Below, piece after piece: positions 59,471 through 64,000 of a DNA stretch of 64,000 nucleotides (position 1 is its first letter; the number at the start of each line of letters is the position of its first letter). The notes below the pieces were generated by a model. It worked only from the letters and a program-made list of their open reading frames with translations. It made no database searches and had not been told where the DNA came from. The translations under genes were made by a program, and so were the position numbers. The stretch comes from Verrucomicrobia bacterium SCGC AAA164-E04 (GTDB taxonomy: Bacteria > Verrucomicrobiota > Verrucomicrobiia > Limisphaerales > AAA164-E04). Location of the stretch: contig KB911839.1 of NCBI GenBank assembly GCA_000383715.1, positions 1 through 64,000 of the forward strand, in the 5' to 3' direction.

Positions 59471-59977
59471 TCAGTAATCGTAAAGGCCGGGATCCTGGCT
59501 GTAGCCACCTCCCATCCCACCACTTTCTCCAGTCATATCACCGAGAGCTTCTCCCAGTACATCCCCCATATCCTCCTCGATTTTATCTGGATCTTCACCT
59601 GCCTCAAGGCGTTTGATAGCGACATCCATTTCCTTAGGGAGCATGCCCGGTGGCATGATACCCTGCATTTTGCGCATCATCATGGCCATGTGTTTGGGGT
59701 TGTTTTCATCCATATGCCCCATGTCGCGTTCTATCTCGCCCATGGCACGCATCATTTTGGATTCATCGAATCCGGAAAAATCCGGGCTTTCACCGGACGG
59801 GGCTTCTTCTGAATCTGAGTTATTTTCTCCGCTGATCATCGCGAAAGAGCTCATTTGCTTCTTCAACTCTCGATGACCGCATTTCGGACATGAAGGCGTT
59901 CCTTCAGGATTGAGGCGCTTGGAAAGAAAATTGAAAATCACCCGGCACTTCGGGCAGGCGAATTCATAGATGGGCAT
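59471..59977 (-). CDS. FmdB-type zinc ribbon protein with Met-rich tail
   Basis: The first 60 of 168 residues form the FmdB zinc ribbon: MPIYEFACPKCRVIF, then CPKCGHRELKKQ, with two CxxC pairs. The remainder is not part of the minimal domain: an acidic Ser-rich linker, then a Met-rich helix region (about 90-135; KHMAMMMRKMQGIMPPGM) and a Gly-rich end. FmdB proteins are small regulators or metal-binding accessory proteins of unknown mechanism. It starts 9 bases after the korB stop on the same strand, so it is probably the third gene of the korAB operon. Confidence 0.85.
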   Translation of the reverse strand: MPIYEFACPKCRVIFNFLSKRLNPEGTPSCPKCGHRELKKQMSSFAMISGENNSDSEEAPSGESPDFSGFDESKMMRAMGEIERDMGHMDENNPKHMAMMMRKMQGIMPPGMLPKEMDVAIKRLEAGEDPDKIEEDMGDVLGEALGDMTGESGGMGGGYSQDPGLYDY

Positions 59978-59986
59978 ATGCCTGTC

Positions 59987-60940
59987 CTATTTGACTCGAT
60001 CAAATGTTTTCTGAAGAATTTCCCAATCCTGCATGCCAGCTACTTTTTCTCTTGCTGAGCTAATTAAAGAGGCTTCATTTGCATTTTTGGTTGGCTCATT
60101 GACATCATAGAAGATGCCGAAATATCCTGGAAAAGAATCATCGGCTAGTTTGTAAGCTTCCAGCTCACTGGTCACATCATGGTCTTCAGGGATTTCTTTG
60201 AACGCACCACCCTTGCGTGGTGTGGCTTTGTCGAAAGCTCCAGGATAGAACTCCACACATTCACTCAAACATTCAATGACACTGAATCCGTCGTGATCCA
60301 TGGCTTTATCCATCATGGCAAGGAGATGCTTGGGGTTGGTTGCAGTCGTGCGCGCGATGAAAGTAGCTCCAGCCGCAACAAGCTGCTTCATTGGGTTGAT
60401 CGGTTTGTCTTTCGATCCGCCGACGTCTGTCTTACTTCTGAAACCTATCGGTGAAGTTGGAGAAGTTTGTTTCTTCGTGAGACCATAGACGAAATTGTCC
60501 ATGATTACATATGTCAAATTAACATTCTTCCTCGCTGTATGTGTCAGGTGGTTGCCACCAATGGAAAATGCATCTCCGTCACCACCAAAGACGAATGTAT
60601 GAAGGTCTGGTCGTGACAATGCGACACCAGTCGCAAAAGGTAATGCTCGACCGTGGATAAAATGCACGCCATTCGCCTGAACGAAATAAGGGAAACGGCT
60701 CGAGCATCCAATGCCTGCAACGGTTGTGATTTTCTCGTGGTGCAGGCCTCGCTGCTGTATGAGGCGGAAATAGAGAGCGAGGATAGAGAAATCACCACAA
60801 CCGGGACACCAGGTAGGGTGATCCGCTGAAATCTCTTTTTTGGTTAATGGTGCACGGTTGCTGGGTTCTGCATCTTCGAGTGATTGCTCAGCTACCACTC
60901 CATTTGAGGCGTCATTGTCAACAGTATTGCTTGCGCTCAT
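59987..60940 (-). CDS. korB: 2-oxoacid:ferredoxin oxidoreductase, beta subunit
   Basis: The 317-residue thiamine diphosphate subunit of a 2-oxoglutarate- or pyruvate-type ferredoxin oxidoreductase has WCPGCGDFSI and GIGCSSRFPYF, supplying Cys residues for the Fe-S cluster, and the TPP motif GGDGDAFSIGGNHLTHTARKN ending in NLTYVIMDNFVYGLTKKQTSPTS. The pair with a gamma-alpha fused subunit is the two-subunit KorAB arrangement. It converts 2-oxoacid plus CoA to acyl-CoA with reduced ferredoxin. It lies 56 bases after korA. The substrate preference is probably 2-oxoglutarate, but pyruvate cannot be ruled out. Confidence 0.92.
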   Translation of the reverse strand: MSASNTVDNDASNGVVAEQSLEDAEPSNRAPLTKKEISADHPTWCPGCGDFSILALYFRLIQQRGLHHEKITTVAGIGCSSRFPYFVQANGVHFIHGRALPFATGVALSRPDLHTFVFGGDGDAFSIGGNHLTHTARKNVNLTYVIMDNFVYGLTKKQTSPTSPIGFRSKTDVGGSKDKPINPMKQLVAAGATFIARTTATNPKHLLAMMDKAMDHDGFSVIECLSECVEFYPGAFDKATPRKGGAFKEIPEDHDVTSELEAYKLADDSFPGYFGIFYDVNEPTKNANEASLISSAREKVAGMQDWEILQKTFDRVK

Positions 60941-60996
60941 GGTTCTATCTACTTGAAATTTTTATGGTCAGGTAATGGATGAGATGTGGTTTGGAA

Positions 60997-62802
60997 TCAG
61001 TTGATCGCTGCGGTCACGCGTTTGATGATCTCTTTTACTTTATAAGTCATGCCGTCGCTTTTGTTGATTCCCTTGATCTTAGGATCGCAGTATCTTGCTC
61101 TCAAAATTCCCGCTAGCTGCCCGTAACCGTAGAGACCTTCATCGTTCATTTCCACGACCATGACATGTTTGAATCCGTCGAATGCCTTTTCGAGCCCTTC
61201 AGGGAGAGGATTGATGTGACGGATATGCAGCGAAGACCATTTTTCGCCTGCCTTCCTGACGCGGTCCACTGCCTCGTGAATGGGTCCTTGTGTGGATCCC
61301 CATCCAACAATAAGCACGTCGCCATGATCACCACCATAAACCTGCGGGAATGGAAGGCTTTTCGCCAAAGTTTTTAGCTTGTTACGGCGTTTGTTGGTCA
61401 TTTCCTGGTGGAGCTGGCTCGAGCCTGTTGGGTGACCAAGCTCATCATGTTCCAATCCGGTAATCACAGGGTATTTGCCGCTCTTGACCTGAGTTCCAGG
61501 TGCGATTCGGGGACTGACGCCTGAGACATCTTCCAGACTGTATGGTTTGTGCTCTTCCACAGGGGTAAGATCGGGAGTGATATCCTTGCAAAGTGTTTTC
61601 AGATCAGGCTCATCGAAAGCTTCAATGCGTGTCCCGATTGCCTGGTCTGACAACAGCACGACAGGAACATTGAATTCTCTGGCAATCCTAACCGCCTCCA
61701 TTGCCGAATAAAAACAATCCTCGACATTAGCAGGAGCCAGAACCACTCGAGGGGAGTCACCGTGACCCCCAAAACAGGCTATGTTCAGATCTGATTGCTC
61801 GACATTCGTGGGCATCCCCGTTGAAGGGCCTCCTCGTTGCACATCAACAAGCACCAGTGGTATTTCTGCCATGATGCCCCAGCCCAAGGCTTCTGTCTTG
61901 AGTGAAATTCCAGGACCACTTGAACCAGTGACGCCTACTCGGCCTCCATAACTTGCACCCAGAGCCATTGCAATCGATGCAATTTCATCTTCGCATTGAA
62001 TGAATGAACCTCCATATTTGGGGAGTTCCCTGCGAAGTAATTCCATGATGTCCGACCATGGAGTAATTGGGTAGCCTGCGCCGAAACGAACACCGGCAGC
62101 GATGAGCCCATACGCCAGAGCTTCATTACCGTTCATCACAACTTGGCTTGAATCTCGATGCGTTGCCTCGCTGAAAGAAAATGTTTCGATCAAATCGCCA
62201 AGCTCATACAGGTGCCCTGCGTTGAATGCGTTGAGGGCTGTCTCAGTGATCGCAGGGTTCTTGCCCTTGAACTTTTCGTTGATCAGGCCTTTGAGCTTAT
62301 CGGAATTGAGGTTGAAAATACGGCAAATCAAGCCCAGCGCGTAGATGTTCTTTCCCTTGTCTCTGGCTGTGCCACCAATGGCTTCGATGGTGAGATTGGA
62401 AATGGGAATCGCAACATGGTTGTATTTTTTCTGCCATTCCTCGTTGGGGGTGACATGATCAGAATCGTAAAGAACAATGCCGCTTTCCTTGAGTGAATCG
62501 ATGTGCCCCTCGTAGGAGTGCTGATAAAAAGCGAGCAGTACATCTGCCTCGTCACCTGCGCTCAAAACTTCCCCGGTGCCAATGCGGACTTGGAATATGG
62601 ATGGGCCACCTGATATGGTTGAAGGTATGGTCATGAATGTCATGACCTCTTGTTCGCTCCTTCCAGCTAGCCTGGCGAGAAACCCGCCAATAGATTGAAT
62701 GCCATCCTGTGAATTACCCGCAATGCGGATGACTGCTTCCGAAATGTTTGCGTTGTTTGACTGTCCGCCGGCGGTTGAAGCGGTTAAAGTGGAATCATTC
62801 AT
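60997..62802 (-). CDS. korA: 2-oxoacid:ferredoxin oxidoreductase, gamma-alpha subunit
   Basis: The 601-residue protein fuses an N-terminal gamma domain (GNSQDGIQSIGGFLARLAGRS, a POR gamma start) with an alpha domain (GNEALAYGLIAAGVRFGAGYPITPWSDIMELLR after about residue 220). GVTGSSGPGISLKTEALGWG, DVQRGGPSTGMPTNVEQSD and VVLLSDQAIGTRIEAF follow, as in KorA. It acts with the beta subunit at 59987-60940 in the cytoplasm, feeding ferredoxin-dependent metabolism, perhaps in place of a 2-oxoglutarate dehydrogenase. A 15-base palindrome lies 47 bases upstream of the start. Residue positions are approximate. Confidence 0.93.
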   Translation of the reverse strand: MNDSTLTASTAGGQSNNANISEAVIRIAGNSQDGIQSIGGFLARLAGRSEQEVMTFMTIPSTISGGPSIFQVRIGTGEVLSAGDEADVLLAFYQHSYEGHIDSLKESGIVLYDSDHVTPNEEWQKKYNHVAIPISNLTIEAIGGTARDKGKNIYALGLICRIFNLNSDKLKGLINEKFKGKNPAITETALNAFNAGHLYELGDLIETFSFSEATHRDSSQVVMNGNEALAYGLIAAGVRFGAGYPITPWSDIMELLRRELPKYGGSFIQCEDEIASIAMALGASYGGRVGVTGSSGPGISLKTEALGWGIMAEIPLVLVDVQRGGPSTGMPTNVEQSDLNIACFGGHGDSPRVVLAPANVEDCFYSAMEAVRIAREFNVPVVLLSDQAIGTRIEAFDEPDLKTLCKDITPDLTPVEEHKPYSLEDVSGVSPRIAPGTQVKSGKYPVITGLEHDELGHPTGSSQLHQEMTNKRRNKLKTLAKSLPFPQVYGGDHGDVLIVGWGSTQGPIHEAVDRVRKAGEKWSSLHIRHINPLPEGLEKAFDGFKHVMVVEMNDEGLYGYGQLAGILRARYCDPKIKGINKSDGMTYKVKEIIKRVTAAIN

Positions 62803-62848
62803 TCAGTATCTGTTCACATTAACGATTCTGATAATAATATTTTAGGAT

Positions 62849-62863
62849 CGTGAATTTTTCACG
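62849..62863. promoter_or_regulatory. Perfect palindrome upstream of korA
   Basis: CGTGAA-TTT-TTCACG is a perfect inverted repeat 47-61 bases before the korA start. It resembles the Rex redox-repressor core (GTGAA-N4-TTCAC) but has a three-base instead of four-base centre. It could be a regulator site for this redox operon. No other copy was noticed in the window. Confidence 0.4.
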
Positions 62864-63037
62864 CTAGCATTTTACTAATAATGCGTCCCTTCAAAGTAGG
62901 GCTGAGCATGTTCAGTGTCAAACGATTTAAGGTCTATTCCTGATATATTTTTTCTCTAAGCTCGGGCCTTCACTTGATGATTGAATTCCTAGTAAATAAG
63001 CTAAGCTAATGTATAGGGTCATTTATTTTAGTAAAAT

Positions 63038-63820
63038 TCAAAACTCTTTCTCCAGAAGCACCCTCAGTCCGTCCAAAACGCCATGGCCTGCCTCAAAATG
63101 ACTGATGTATCCATTATTCCGTGCAATGTGATCCTGAACCTCTGGGATAGCATTTGAAGGTGCCACTAAATGATTTGCAAACCTTCGGTTCAGCATTGGA
63201 ATATCATTAAAATGATCACCGGCTGCTATGATTCCTGTTGCATGCAATTTATGTAATTTGGAAACTTCATTGAGGATGGTTCCCTTGTGAATGTTGGCAT
63301 GGCTGAATCGAGCGTAGACGTCGTTCCTGACCCAAGCTAAATCTGAGAAATCTTTCAGCTTTGAATTGACAAAGGAATGGATTTGATCTGCGTCCTCATT
63401 GTTTTTTGCAATCAGGCACACAGGTGAATGCAAGTCCTCATAAACTTCCGCTTGAAATTGGCTGCTTATCCACTCTGACACTTCGCTCATCAATGGTGAA
63501 TGTCTTTCAAACAACGTTTTGTGAGCGGCTCTCGAATGTTGATTCCAATGATTCACAGGGTGATATTCACCAGATCTGTATTTAAATACTTCTCTTTCGA
63601 CAACTCCTATATAATCGGGCATGACACCCGATGAATGTTCAACAAGGCTCTCTAAAAGGTATTCTAAATCCCTCCCTGTATTGACCATCCAGAGCATACC
63701 CTGTTTTCTCAATTCCTGAATCATCTCGATCAGTTTTTCTGGGATCCGTGGTGAATGGGATTCTGAATACAGCGTGCCATCAAAGTCGGTGCACAATAGA
63801 TAAATCGAATTTTTAGTCAT
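63038..63820 (-). CDS. HAD-superfamily phosphatase (type IIB, Cof-like)
   Basis: The 260-residue HAD hydrolase begins with motif I CTDFDGTLY (Asp12, Asp14 by position). Motif II lies at MVNTGRDLEYLL, with a Thr. A lysine in the IHKGTILNEV segment fits motif III, and AAGDHFNDIPML is motif IV with the acidic pair. The type IIB cap lies between motifs II and III. Cof/SPP-like enzymes dephosphorylate sugar phosphates or nucleotides in the cytoplasm. The substrate is unknown. It is monocistronic, with a 235-base gap to korA. Confidence 0.88.
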   Translation of the reverse strand: MTKNSIYLLCTDFDGTLYSESHSPRIPEKLIEMIQELRKQGMLWMVNTGRDLEYLLESLVEHSSGVMPDYIGVVEREVFKYRSGEYHPVNHWNQHSRAAHKTLFERHSPLMSEVSEWISSQFQAEVYEDLHSPVCLIAKNNEDADQIHSFVNSKLKDFSDLAWVRNDVYARFSHANIHKGTILNEVSKLHKLHATGIIAAGDHFNDIPMLNRRFANHLVAPSNAIPEVQDHIARNNGYISHFEAGHGVLDGLRVLLEKEF

Positions 63821-64000
63821 GGGACAATCTCAAGACTCAACGAAGTGCCCTGTCGCCGGATACCTTAATGCGAAATTGAAGCGTAGTCGACTATTCAACT
63901 GAGGTAAGAAGCCCACCACAGTTTTTAGTTGATCTGTTTTTTGATCAATGAGCGGTATAATCTTGATTTCAAGCTACAAATCCCCAATTTCAAGCATTGC
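63821..64000. other. Noncoding right end of window
   Basis: No supportable gene in these 180 bases. A short stem TTGATC/GATCAA (63929-63948) encloses a T-rich loop. A gene starting beyond the window cannot be excluded. Confidence 0.4.

Overview
The window looks like a chromosomal segment of a free-living Gram-negative bacterium of the Planctomycetota-Verrucomicrobiota group, most likely Verrucomicrobiota. Reasons: two planctomycete-type gene pairs (DUF1549/DUF1553 with DUF1501, and DUF1587/1592/1588/1585 with DUF1552), a formylglycine sulfatase, Tat-exported sugar isomerase-like TIM barrels, a NamZ-type muramidase, and a secreted multi-CBM9 protein with a short C-terminal domain of a kind I associate with Verrucomicrobiota. 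An FtsB/DivIC-like division protein argues against Planctomycetota. I see no rRNA, tRNA, CRISPR array, phage or insertion sequence; this is mostly core and polysaccharide-related chromosome.

Layout. 1-975 is the start of a DUF2339 membrane protein, missing from any simple ORF list because it runs off the edge. 1364-5695 holds two Tat-exported TIM barrels flanking a damaged cbb3 oxidase locus: the first two thirds of a CcoI copper ATPase is joined out of frame to the last 44 codons of CcoP. 5839-9289 is purS-purQ-purL, convergent with polA (9623-12442). 12882-17743 is a DUF1549/1553 - DUF1501 - sulfatase operon for outer-envelope or sulfated-glycan work. 17791-23631 is a run of six minus-strand genes: half-size TauE, trypsin-like protease, DUF3352-like secreted protein, then AMP-ligase, SDR reductase and hexapeptide acetyltransferase. 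23718-27677 carries an FHA/zinc-finger protein, lipoamide dehydrogenase and an SLC13 permease with RCK_C domains.

27699-34827 (minus strand) has thiS and thiH without thiG, a two-domain PPK2 (polyphosphate:AMP phosphotransferase), a triple-CBM9 secreted protein and NamZ. 35000-38805 is the second planctomycete-type pair. 39047-42625 is a U32 peptidase-family protein divergent from an NAD-dependent epimerase. 43037-45004 holds FtsB-like and MurJ. 45219-49728 has a rhomboid protease, a DUF4212/sodium:solute symporter pair and a PQQ-propeller membrane protein. 50183-55495 is gyrB-gyrA with a recognisable promoter and terminator. 55947-59339 is a DUF2723/TPR protein. 59471-62802 is a 2-oxoacid:ferredoxin oxidoreductase with an FmdB-type protein, and 63038-63820 is a HAD phosphatase.

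The most striking observation is the ccoI'-'ccoP chimera at about 4550-4563, which has the form of a deletion at a short shared sequence (or an assembly join). Secondary points are a large insertion in the DUF1592-type protein, a ten-base G/C run at the signal-peptide end of the DUF3352-like gene, unusual residues at the GyrA quinolone positions, and a compact AMP-ligase without the usual N-terminal subdomain.
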